Made by a program: the position numbers and the translations under genes. Below are positions 48,323 to 56,090 of a stretch of DNA of 64,000 bases, one piece after another. Below the pieces are notes generated by a model. That model was not told the DNA's origin and ran no database searches. It saw only the letters and a program-made list of their open reading frames with translations. The stretch comes from Allobosea sp039673065 (GTDB lineage: Bacteria; Pseudomonadota; Alphaproteobacteria; Rhizobiales; Beijerinckiaceae), in assembly GCF_039673065.1 (NCBI RefSeq), contig NZ_JBDJKW010000006.1, positions 201,936-265,935 of the forward strand. Direction: 5' to 3'. The stretch's first letter is position 1. Every line of letters begins with the position of its first letter.

Positions 48323-49494
48323 CGTCCGAGCAGCGCGCCGTAGAGCTCGTGGGTCTTCTGGGCGATGCCGGACCAGCTGTAGGTCGCGGCGATGCGGGCC
48401 GCCAGCGCCTTCGACTCCGCCTCGGGCAGCGGCGCCGCCAGCCTTTCGCCCATCTTGCGCGCCAGCGTCTCGATGTCGCCGAGCGGGACATAATCCTCCT
48501 CCGCCAGGTGCAGCTCGCGATTGGGCACGATGTCGCTCGCCAGCACCGGCAGGCCGAAGCCCATCGCCTCGAGCAGCGCGATCGGCATGCCCTCATGGCT
48601 GGAGGGCAGCACGAACAGCGCCGCATTGGCGAAGAGCGAGGCGAGGCGCGCATCGCGCTGGAAGCCGGTCAGCACCACGCCCGGAACCGAGGTCGCCAGC
48701 TCGACCACCTCGCGCGAATAGGCCGTCTCGAACTCGGCCCCGCCGGCGAGCACCAGCTGGTAGCCCGGCGCCGTCTTCGCGAAGGCGCGGATCAGGTCGA
48801 GCTGGCGCTTCTCCGGCACGAAGCGGGCGGCGAGCAGAGCGTAGCGCTTCGGCTGGATGCCGAATTCGGCCAGGATGGCGTCGCCCGAGCCGTCATGGCT
48901 CACCGCGACGCCGTTGGGGATGAAGGCGACCGGGCGGCCATAGCGGCCGGCCATGGTGCGCGCCACCTCGTTCGAGATCGCGATGCGGCCATGGGAGAGG
49001 CGCATCCCCAGGCGCTCGCCGAGCTTCAGCATGCGCCGTGCCAGACCGCCCCATTTCTCGCGGTCGTAATCATAGCCGTGATGGGTGACGACGACGCGCA
49101 GGCCGAGCAGCCTGGCCAGCGGCACCATCAGCGCCGGGCCGACCGCGTGGATGTGCACGATGTCGGGCCGCGTCACCCCGGCGCGCAGCACGCCGAGGCA
49201 GGTGTGGACGAGCGCTTCCAGAGCCATGCGGCGCGGCGCCCAGAGCGGGCTGACCTTGACGCCCTTCCAGGTGATCGGCCCCGCATGCGGCAGATAGCGG
49301 CTGCGGCCGACGACCTCGACCTCCCAGCCGCGCTGGGCCAGCTCGACGCCGAGCAGCTCGACATGCTTCTCGACGCCGCCCTGGACGCCGGGAATACCGC
49401 GCAGGCCGAGGAACATGACGCGCCGGCGCCGCGCGGTGCCGTCCACGACGGCCCCCGCCAGCCCTGCTCCGGCCTCGGTCGATGATCCGGTCAC
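48319..49494 (-). CDS. Family 4 glycosyltransferase (GT-B)
   Basis: A 391-residue retaining glycosyltransferase starting at GTG 49494. The N-terminal Rossmann part has GLRGIPGVQGGVEKHVELLG, a typical nucleotide-sugar GT4 beginning. The donor-binding C-lobe has FVPEKRQLDLIRAF and SSHEGMPIALLEAMGFGLPVLASD with the E-x7-E catalytic pattern. It transfers one sugar of the repeat unit at the cytoplasmic face. It is minus-strand, in line with the other GT4, deacetylase, ligase and chain-length genes. Its stop overlaps the VanZ-like stop. Confidence 0.92.
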   Translation of the reverse strand: MTGSSTEAGAGLAGAVVDGTARRRRVMFLGLRGIPGVQGGVEKHVELLGVELAQRGWEVEVVGRSRYLPHAGPITWKGVKVSPLWAPRRMALEALVHTCLGVLRAGVTRPDIVHIHAVGPALMVPLARLLGLRVVVTHHGYDYDREKWGGLARRMLKLGERLGMRLSHGRIAISNEVARTMAGRYGRPVAFIPNGVAVSHDGSGDAILAEFGIQPKRYALLAARFVPEKRQLDLIRAFAKTAPGYQLVLAGGAEFETAYSREVVELATSVPGVVLTGFQRDARLASLFANAALFVLPSSHEGMPIALLEAMGFGLPVLASDIVPNRELHLAEEDYVPLGDIETLARKMGERLAAPLPEAESKALAARIAATYSWSGIAQKTHELYGALLGR

Positions 49495-49687
49495 CTGCGC
49501 GCAGCCCCCGTTCGGTCCCGCGCCCTGTCGCGGTCACCGTGGGAGCGGCCGAGGCGCTCCGGCGCGGCGATCGCCGGCGGCATGCCGGGACGCATTATGA
49601 CGCTAGGGCATCCAGGCCGCGCGGGGAAGCGCCCCGGGCGGGCCGGCACAGCCTTCCCGCGGTTAACCTTGACCGGACCCGCCGGCC

Positions 49688-50935
49688 TCATGCGCCCACC
49701 GCGGCGTAGAGCGCCAGGGTGCGCGCGCGATAGGCGGCCGAGGAGAATTCGCGCGCCACCCAGTCGCGCCCGGCCCGGCCCATGCGCAGCCGCTCGCCCG
49801 GCGTCAGCGCGGCCAGCGTCGCGAGGCTGTCGGCCAGGCCGCGCACGTCGCCCGGCGGCGCCAGCAGGCCGGTCTCGCCCGGCAGCACCATCTCGGGGAT
49901 GCCGCCGATCTCCGCGCCGATCACCGGCCGGCCGAGCGCATAGGCCTCCAGCACGCTGATCGGCGCGTTCTCGTACCATTCGGACGGCAGCACCAACGCC
50001 TGCGCCCCGCCGATCAGCGCGTGCAGCGCCTCGCCGGAGAGATGGCCGGCGAAGGTGACGTCGGCGCCGCTGCCGGCCGCCTGCGCGCGCAATTCCGCCT
50101 CCTCCGGCCCGGTCCCGGCGATCACGAGGCGCGTGCCGGCCAGCGCGCAGGCGGCGATCAGGGTGGAGAGCCCCTTCTCCGGCGCCAGCCGCCCGGCGAA
50201 GGCGACATAGTCGCCCTCCTCGCGCCCGGGCCGGTAATGCTCCACGTCGACGAAGTTCGGGATGTAGGTGGCGCGCTCACGCGGCCAGCCCCAGTCGACC
50301 AGCTTGTCGAGATAGAACCGGCTCGGCACCACCAGCATGGCGAGAGTGTCGCGATAGAGCCCGAGCAGGCGGTGGACGATGGTTTCGACCAGCACGACGC
50401 CGCTCAGCGTCACCGAATCCTTGATGCAGCGATGGCGCAGCACATTGTAGACACGGCCGCCGCGGCAATCCTCGCAGGGGCGCCCGTCGCGCAGCATCTT
50501 GTAGGCCGGGCAGGCGAGCTTGAGGTCGTGCGCGGTCATCACCACCGGGATGCCGGCCTGCTTCAGCGTCGGGAAGATCGCCGGCGAGAGATGGTGGTAG
50601 ACATTGTGGGCATGGGCGACCGAGGGCTTCGCCCGCTCGATCAGCCGGCCGATATTGCGCTGCGCCTCGCGCGAATAGATCACGCTCGCCGCCTGCTCGA
50701 CCCGGCGCAGCAGCCCGGCCTTGCGGCCGTATTCGATCTCCGAGACGAAATACTCCGACCAGGGCGAGGGCAGGTTGCTCTCGTGCTGCATGGCGAAGGG
50801 CACCACGTCCCAGCCGATGCCGGCGAACATCGCCATATGGTCGAGGAACACCGCCTCGGCCCCGCCGCGACGGTAATAGTAGTTGTTGATCGCCAGCAGC
50901 CGCTTGCCGGCCCCCTCCCCACTCTGCGTCATCAC
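49688..50935 (-). CDS. Family 4 glycosyltransferase (GT-B)
   Basis: A 415-residue GT4 enzyme with the N-terminal NNYYYRRGGAEAVFLDHMAMF acceptor/glycine loop, a Cys-rich segment (CPAYKMLRDGRPCEDC, residues ~125-145) and the C-terminal GRLAPEKGLSTLIAA plus NAPISVLEAYALGRPVIGAE donor motif. The Cys-rich insertion is common in exopolysaccharide GT4 enzymes. GTG 50935 overlaps the deacetylase stop; ATG 50932 is the alternative. A 193-bp gap separates it from the next GT4 gene. Confidence 0.92.
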   Translation of the reverse strand: MMTQSGEGAGKRLLAINNYYYRRGGAEAVFLDHMAMFAGIGWDVVPFAMQHESNLPSPWSEYFVSEIEYGRKAGLLRRVEQAASVIYSREAQRNIGRLIERAKPSVAHAHNVYHHLSPAIFPTLKQAGIPVVMTAHDLKLACPAYKMLRDGRPCEDCRGGRVYNVLRHRCIKDSVTLSGVVLVETIVHRLLGLYRDTLAMLVVPSRFYLDKLVDWGWPRERATYIPNFVDVEHYRPGREEGDYVAFAGRLAPEKGLSTLIAACALAGTRLVIAGTGPEEAELRAQAAGSGADVTFAGHLSGEALHALIGGAQALVLPSEWYENAPISVLEAYALGRPVIGAEIGGIPEMVLPGETGLLAPPGDVRGLADSLATLAALTPGERLRMGRAGRDWVAREFSSAAYRARTLALYAAVGA

Positions 50936-51702
50936 CAGCCGAGCCTGTCGATCGCCGCATCGACCGTCAGCACCGTGCAGCCGCGCGCCAGCGCATGCCC
51001 GACCAGGAGATCGAGCGTCTCCGGCGTGCAGCCATAGGGCGTCGGGCTGGACGAGACGTCGTGACTGAAGAAGACCAGCCAGCCCGGCTCCTCGGCCACC
51101 GCGTCGATCTGCCGGGTCAGCAGCCGCGCCTCGGCCTCCGGCTGGCGGATCTCGTAGCCCTTGAGCATCAGCGGATCGACCGCGCCGCGGTTGATGCCCT
51201 CGCCGCCGGCCCGGCAGCTGCGGTAGCGCCGCCGGAACTCGGCCCGCGCCGGCGGCCAGCCGGAGTTGTAGGGGAAGGCGAAATTGCGCGGCGGCCTCGC
51301 GACGCCGGCCTCGGCCAGGAAGGCGGCGTTGCGGTCGAGATCGGCGGCGAGCTCGCGGCCGGGAATGTCGCGCAGCCGGCGATGCGAGAAGGTGTGGCAG
51401 CCGACCTCGTGGCCGCGCGCGTCGAGCGCCCGGCAGCCCTCGGCCGAGATCAGCCGGCGCGCCGGCTCGACCGTGCCGGCGATCCCGCCGGCGATGTAGA
51501 AGGTGCCGCGCACGCCATGGCGCTCCAGCACCGCCGCGCCCTGGTCGAGGGCGCTGTCGGGCACGTCGTCGAAGGTGAAGGAGACCAGCGGGGTGTCGGT
51601 CGCAACGACCCGGCGCGGTCCGCCGAAGCGCACGATGGCCCGGTTGAGCGCACGGTCGATCAGGCCGCCCGGCCGGGCGAGCGCGTCAGGCAGGCTGGGC
51701 AT
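50932..51702 (-). CDS. Polysaccharide deacetylase (CE4, NodB homology domain)
   Basis: A 256-residue protein with the NodB-type motifs: SFTFDDVPDSA (catalytic base and metal Asp pair near residues 43-45), CHTFSHRR (metal His pair), FAFPYNSG and a C-terminal VFFSHDVS His. No signal peptide is seen, so it may act on a cytoplasmic or lipid-linked precursor. CE4 enzymes remove N- or O-acetyl groups, which would expose an amine for later acylation by the module in this locus. It overlaps the upstream ligase gene by 17 bp and the GT4 gene by 4 bp. Confidence 0.88.
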   Translation of the reverse strand: MPSLPDALARPGGLIDRALNRAIVRFGGPRRVVATDTPLVSFTFDDVPDSALDQGAAVLERHGVRGTFYIAGGIAGTVEPARRLISAEGCRALDARGHEVGCHTFSHRRLRDIPGRELAADLDRNAAFLAEAGVARPPRNFAFPYNSGWPPARAEFRRRYRSCRAGGEGINRGAVDPLMLKGYEIRQPEAEARLLTRQIDAVAEEPGWLVFFSHDVSSSPTPYGCTPETLDLLVGHALARGCTVLTVDAAIDRLGW

Positions 51703-53026
51703 GGGCGAAACTCCCGGTCGCTGCGGGGCGTGACGTCTCCGCCAGCGCCGCCGATCCCTGCAGCCTGAAGCCGTAGAGCGACACCACCAGCAGGAACCAG
51801 AGCACGTTCCCGCCCTCGAAGAACAGGCTCTCCAGCCCGGCATTGAAGATCGCGTAGAGCCAGATGCGGGTGTAGAGCCGCGTCAGCGGCGAATGCTCCA
51901 CCGCAGGAGCCATGCGCGAAATGTCGCGCAGCGGCAGCACCAGCACCCACAGCACCGTCATCGCCAGCCCCGGCAGCCCGGTCATCAGCGCGATGTCGAG
52001 ATAGGAGTTGTGGCCGTTGGCCGCCGCCACCGCCCAGGTCTCGACGCTGCCGCCGCTATGGACCAGCTCGGAGGTCTGCCAGAACGCCTTGACGCCATAG
52101 CCGGTGAGCGGCCGCTCGGCGAACTGGCCGAAGGCGAAGCGCCAGATGTCGGCGCGGTTGGTGAAGGTCGCGTCGATGCCCAGCCCGGCGATGAACTCGC
52201 CGAGAGGCCGGAACGCGGCGGAGCCCACCGCCAGCAGATTGAACGCACCGACCCCGCCGATCACGATCGGGATGCGCAGGAAGCGGATGCGTTCGAAAAC
52301 GAAGGCCAGCAGGATGATCGCGGGCAGCATCGCCGTCGAGGTCTTGCCGCCGGTGTGCATCAGGAAGAAGAAGGCGCCGGCGACGATCACCGCCCCAGCG
52401 AGCCGCGACCAGACGCTCCAGACGAACAGGCCGAAGAAGGCCGCGATCACCATCGCGGCCGCGGCGCTGTTCTTGTGCGGGAAATGCCCGCGCCACAGCC
52501 CGGCATTCATCGGCTCGCGCAGTTCGGAGGCCTGGTGGATCGCCAGCGTCGGCTTGAACACCACGCCGTAATAGCTGAGCCCGAGCACGATCAGCGTGCC
52601 GATGCCGAGCATGCGGGCGAACTGGCGCTCGGATGAGGGCAGCAGCAGGTAGATGCTGGCATTGATGGTGACGATCACCGCCAGCACCGTCGCCTTGATG
52701 CCGAGCATCGGATGCGCGCCGAGCAGCGAGACCAGGATGAACCAGGTGAAGAGCGGCGCCAGCAGCAGCCGCGGCTGCAGGATGACGTGCCGCAGCGGGT
52801 GCATCAGCCCATAGGCCAGCGTGCCGGCGAACAGCATCAGCGAGACGATCTGGTTGAGGCGGTTGGAGTTTCCGGCGCTCGGATCGAGGATCGCCTCGCC
52901 GGTCAGGTCGACGAAGGGGGTGAGCGATACCCAGAAGAACAGGAAGGTCGCCATGAAGAGGACCGCGCCGAAGCGCGCCCTCAGCGCCTCGCCCGGATCG
53001 CCTCTCGTCGCGCCGCCCCTGTCCAT
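51686..53026 (-). CDS. O-antigen ligase / Wzy-type polymerase
   Basis: A 446-residue membrane protein with about 11-12 hydrophobic spans and the large periplasmic loop typical of the Wzy_C family: RADIWRFAFGQFAERPLTGYG followed by NGHNSYLDIALMTGLPG, whose His-Asn segment is the functional signature. Such proteins polymerise repeat units or attach them to an acceptor. With the flippase and chain-length protein here, polymerase is likelier than lipopolysaccharide ligase, but sequence alone cannot separate them. Confidence 0.88.
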   Translation of the reverse strand: MDRGGATRGDPGEALRARFGAVLFMATFLFFWVSLTPFVDLTGEAILDPSAGNSNRLNQIVSLMLFAGTLAYGLMHPLRHVILQPRLLLAPLFTWFILVSLLGAHPMLGIKATVLAVIVTINASIYLLLPSSERQFARMLGIGTLIVLGLSYYGVVFKPTLAIHQASELREPMNAGLWRGHFPHKNSAAAAMVIAAFFGLFVWSVWSRLAGAVIVAGAFFFLMHTGGKTSTAMLPAIILLAFVFERIRFLRIPIVIGGVGAFNLLAVGSAAFRPLGEFIAGLGIDATFTNRADIWRFAFGQFAERPLTGYGVKAFWQTSELVHSGGSVETWAVAAANGHNSYLDIALMTGLPGLAMTVLWVLVLPLRDISRMAPAVEHSPLTRLYTRIWLYAIFNAGLESLFFEGGNVLWFLLVVSLYGFRLQGSAALAETSRPAATGSFAHAQPA

Positions 53027-53039
53027 GGCGCGCCCGGCC

Positions 53040-54536
53040 TCAGGCCGACGCCGGACGCGGATCGCGCAGATGGCGCCAGGCGCCGCGCATCAGCGCCAGC
53101 CCGATGCCGAGGCACAGGCCGAGCACGGCGGCGATGCCGAGCAGGATCACGGTGCGCGGTGGCCAGCTCTTGGCCTTGGGCGGCAGCGGCCGCGAGATCA
53201 CCCGCACATTGGTGGTGTCGATCTGCTGGCGCTCGCCGATCTGCTGGGTGCGGGCGAGATGGGTCTCGTAGAGCGTCGCCTTGGCGCGGGCGTCGCGCTG
53301 CAGGTCGCGCAGCTGCACCTGCTCCTCATTATCGGTGAAGACCTTGCTGCGCTCGGCCGCGGCCTTCGCCCGCAGCATGGAGAGCGAGGAGCGGTCGCGC
53401 TCGAGGTCGCCCTTGGCGATGTCGAGGATGCGGCGCGCCTCGCGCTGCAAGGAGGATTCGACCACCTGCTGCTCGGAGAGCGCGGTCAGCAATTGCGGAT
53501 GCCGGCTGCCGAAGGTGGCGCGGATCGAGCCGATCTGCTGCTGCAGCGTGTTGTACTGGGCCCGCAGCGTGTTCATCGTCGGCGAGTCGAAGACGGTGGC
53601 GCTGGCGGCGCGGCGCTGCGCGATCGCCGCGCTCATCTGGGCATGGCGCGCCTCGCTCTCGATCAGGCGCTGCTGCGCGGCCAGGACCTGCGTGTCGATC
53701 TCGCCCGAGAGCCGGGCGCTGACCGGCTCGCCATTGGCGATCTGCAATCCCTTGGAACGCCGATAATCCTCGACCTTCTGCTCGGCCTCGGTGACGTTGC
53801 GGCGCAACTCGTCGAGGCGGTTGTTGAGGTTGCGTACCACGCGCCCGGCGCTTTCCGCCGCCGACTGGAACAGCTCCTCCTCGAAGGCGTCGACGATGGC
53901 GTTGGAGATGGTCACGGCCTTTTCGGGGTCCTGCGCCCAGAAGCGCATCACCACGACGAAGGAGCGCTCCTCGCGCCGCGCCTCGACGCGCTCCGACAAT
54001 TCGCGCATCACCGCGAGCTTGGTGTCGCCGCCGCCGCTGCGCGCGCCCGAGAACAGCGCGGTGAGGGGCGCGAACAGGCCGGGCTTCACGAACTCGCTGT
54101 CATGGGTCAGGTCGAGCTTGTCGATGACGCGCGACAGCACGTTGCGCGAGGTCAGCACGCGCAGCTTGCTCTCGACCTCGAGCAACTGGGCGTCGCGCTG
54201 CGGATTGGTGGTGAAGACGTCGTCGCGCACGACGTTGAGGTTGGACGGGTCGATCAGGATGTCGGTGAACACGGTGTAGCGCGGCGGCGTCACCATCGCG
54301 TAGAGCAGCGCCGCGATCAGGCAGGCCGCGACCGCGGCGATGATCCAGCCCAGCCCGGCGCGCAGCCAGCCCAGGATCTCGGCGAGGCCGACATCGGCGA
54401 GCTGGCCGATCCGCGAGAGCGGGCCGCCGTCGCCGCGCGGGACCGCGCCGCGCGCATCGGCCGTCGCAGCCCCGCCCAGCGCCCCTGCGGCGGGCCGCGG
54501 CGTCTGGCGTGGCTCCGACTCCTTCGGCGCGTACAT
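53040..54536 (-). CDS. Polysaccharide chain-length determinant / export protein (Wzz-GumC type)
   Basis: A 498-residue inner-membrane protein. N-terminal cytoplasmic tail of ~55 residues rich in Pro/Arg/Ala, a span at ~66-86 (GWIIAAVAACLIAALLYAMV), the Wzz domain, a long periplasmic coiled coil (residues ~200-400) and a C-terminal span with a Pro-rich approach (PPKAKSWPPRTVILLGIAAVLG). It lacks the tyrosine-kinase domain often fused in proteobacterial PCP2a proteins, so a separate kinase or none is used. It is first of the minus-strand polysaccharide operon, with ATG 54536. Confidence 0.9.
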   Translation of the reverse strand: MYAPKESEPRQTPRPAAGALGGAATADARGAVPRGDGGPLSRIGQLADVGLAEILGWLRAGLGWIIAAVAACLIAALLYAMVTPPRYTVFTDILIDPSNLNVVRDDVFTTNPQRDAQLLEVESKLRVLTSRNVLSRVIDKLDLTHDSEFVKPGLFAPLTALFSGARSGGGDTKLAVMRELSERVEARREERSFVVVMRFWAQDPEKAVTISNAIVDAFEEELFQSAAESAGRVVRNLNNRLDELRRNVTEAEQKVEDYRRSKGLQIANGEPVSARLSGEIDTQVLAAQQRLIESEARHAQMSAAIAQRRAASATVFDSPTMNTLRAQYNTLQQQIGSIRATFGSRHPQLLTALSEQQVVESSLQREARRILDIAKGDLERDRSSLSMLRAKAAAERSKVFTDNEEQVQLRDLQRDARAKATLYETHLARTQQIGERQQIDTTNVRVISRPLPPKAKSWPPRTVILLGIAAVLGLCLGIGLALMRGAWRHLRDPRPASA

Positions 54537-54811
54537 GCCCGTCTTGCCCTTACACAACACTTCAAAACGGCAGGGATCCAAGCGGTCCCTTATAGCCGCA
54601 AAGGGATAGGTCCGTCGCTTCAACATTGCGTTAATCGGCTGAAACGCCTCGCTAATCAGGCTTAACCGAGCGTTGCGCCGCCGGGCCTGCGAGGCTGCGA
54701 TCCGCTGCAAACCGCGCTTTTACCTGCCCTTTGGTCATGGCGGGGTCGCCAGTGCCGAGTCTGGCCTGCGCCGCGACGAGCCGGCATAAAGACCGCAGGA
54801 GGAGACCATCC

Positions 54812-55975
54812 ATGCGCATCGTCGACGTCCGCGAGATCACCCAGCCGATCGCCTCGCCGATCCGCAACGCCTATATCGACTTCTCCAAGATGACGACGAG
54901 CCTGGTCGCCGTGGTCACCGACCTGGTCCGCGACGGCCGCCGGGTCGTCGGCTACGGCTTCAACTCCAACGGCCGCTACGGCCAGGGCGGGCTGATCCGC
55001 GAGCGCTTCGCCCCGCGCCTTCTGGACGCGGACTGGCGCGAGCTGCTCGACGAGGCCGGCGACAATCTCGACCCCGACTGCTGCTGGGCGGCGATGATGC
55101 GCAACGAGAAGCCCGGCGGCCACGGCGAGCGCTCCGTCGCCGTCGGCACGCTCGACATGGCGATCTGGGACGCCACCGCCAAGATCGCCGGCAAGCCGCT
55201 GTTCCGCCTGCTGGCCGAGCGCCATGGCCGCGAGGCGAACCCGCGCGTTTTCGTCTACGCCGCCGGCGGCTACTACTATCCCGGCAAGGACGACGCCCAG
55301 CTGCGCGCCGAGATGCGCAGCTATCTCGACCGCGGCTATCGCGTGGTGAAGATGAAGATCGGCGGCGCCTCCCTCGCCGAGGACCGCCGCCGCATCGAGG
55401 CCGTGCTCGCCGAGATCGGCGGCGAGGCCAGGCTGGCGGTCGATGCCAATGGCCGCTTCGACCTCGAGACCGCGATCGCCTACGCCAAGGCGCTGCGCGA
55501 CTATCCGCTGTTCTGGTACGAGGAGGCGGGCGATCCGCTCGACTATGCGCTGCAGGCGGCGCTCGCCGAATTCTATCCCGGCCCGATGGCCACCGGCGAG
55601 AACCTGTTCGGCCACCAGGACGCCCGCAACCTGCTGCGCTATGGCGGCATGCGGCCGGACCGCGACTGGCTGCAATTCGACTGCGCCCTTTCCTACGGGC
55701 TGTGCGAGTACCAGCGCACGCTGGCGGCGCTGACGGTGGCCGGCTGGGGCTGGGACCGCTGCATCCCGCATGGCGGCCACCAGATGTCGCTCAACATCGC
55801 CGCCGGCCTGGGCCTGGGCGGGAACGAGAGCTATCCCGACCTGTTCCAGCCCTATGGCGGCTTCCCCGACGGCATCCGCGTCGAGGACAGCCACATCGTC
55901 ATGCCCGAGCTGCCGGGCATCGGCTTCGAGGGCAAGGGCGACCTGATCCGGGTGATGCGCGAACTGGCCGACTAG
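54812..55975 (+). CDS. tarD: D(-)-tartrate dehydratase (enolase superfamily)
   Basis: A 387-residue enolase-superfamily enzyme. Every key position matches the Bradyrhizobium D-tartrate dehydratase with a constant offset of two: Lys182 in VVKMKIGG, metal ligands Asp211 (DANGRFD), Glu237 and Glu263, and His320 in CIPHGGHQMS. It dehydrates D-tartrate to oxaloacetate. SD AGGAGGAG (54797-54804) fixes ATG 54812. It stands alone, divergent from the polysaccharide export gene, with no tartrate transporter next to it. Confidence 0.88.
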   Translation: MRIVDVREITQPIASPIRNAYIDFSKMTTSLVAVVTDLVRDGRRVVGYGFNSNGRYGQGGLIRERFAPRLLDADWRELLDEAGDNLDPDCCWAAMMRNEKPGGHGERSVAVGTLDMAIWDATAKIAGKPLFRLLAERHGREANPRVFVYAAGGYYYPGKDDAQLRAEMRSYLDRGYRVVKMKIGGASLAEDRRRIEAVLAEIGGEARLAVDANGRFDLETAIAYAKALRDYPLFWYEEAGDPLDYALQAALAEFYPGPMATGENLFGHQDARNLLRYGGMRPDRDWLQFDCALSYGLCEYQRTLAALTVAGWGWDRCIPHGGHQMSLNIAAGLGLGGNESYPDLFQPYGGFPDGIRVEDSHIVMPELPGIGFEGKGDLIRVMRELAD

Positions 55976-56039
55976 GCCGGCGGCGGCCGCGGCCTCATCC
56001 CAAGGTCGCGCAAGGGCGGCGCTGGCGTTCCTTTCGCGG

Positions 56040-56063
56040 CGGTGCAACATTGGTTTTGCACCG
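56040..56063. promoter_or_regulatory. Inverted repeat before ecm (CGGTGCAA-N8-TTGCACCG)
   Basis: Perfect 8-bp arms with an 8-bp spacer end 27 bp before the ecm start. TGCAA/TTGCA cores recall operators of short-chain acyl-CoA regulators of the PccR/RamB kind in organisms with the ethylmalonyl-CoA pathway. No such regulator gene is next to it. Confidence 0.5.
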
Positions 56064-56090
56064 GCTCGAAACTGGCCTCAGGGGAACGCC

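Noticed and set aside
49575..49610. CATAAT on the minus strand as a promoter for the GT4 gene at 49494
   Set aside because: No acceptable -35 at 16-18 bp; kept out as too weak.
35333..54536. Classification of the polysaccharide locus as an exosortase/PEP-CTERM locus
   Set aside because: The amidotransferase, ACP and acyl-ligase genes suggest it, but no exosortase and no PEP-CTERM protein are encoded here.
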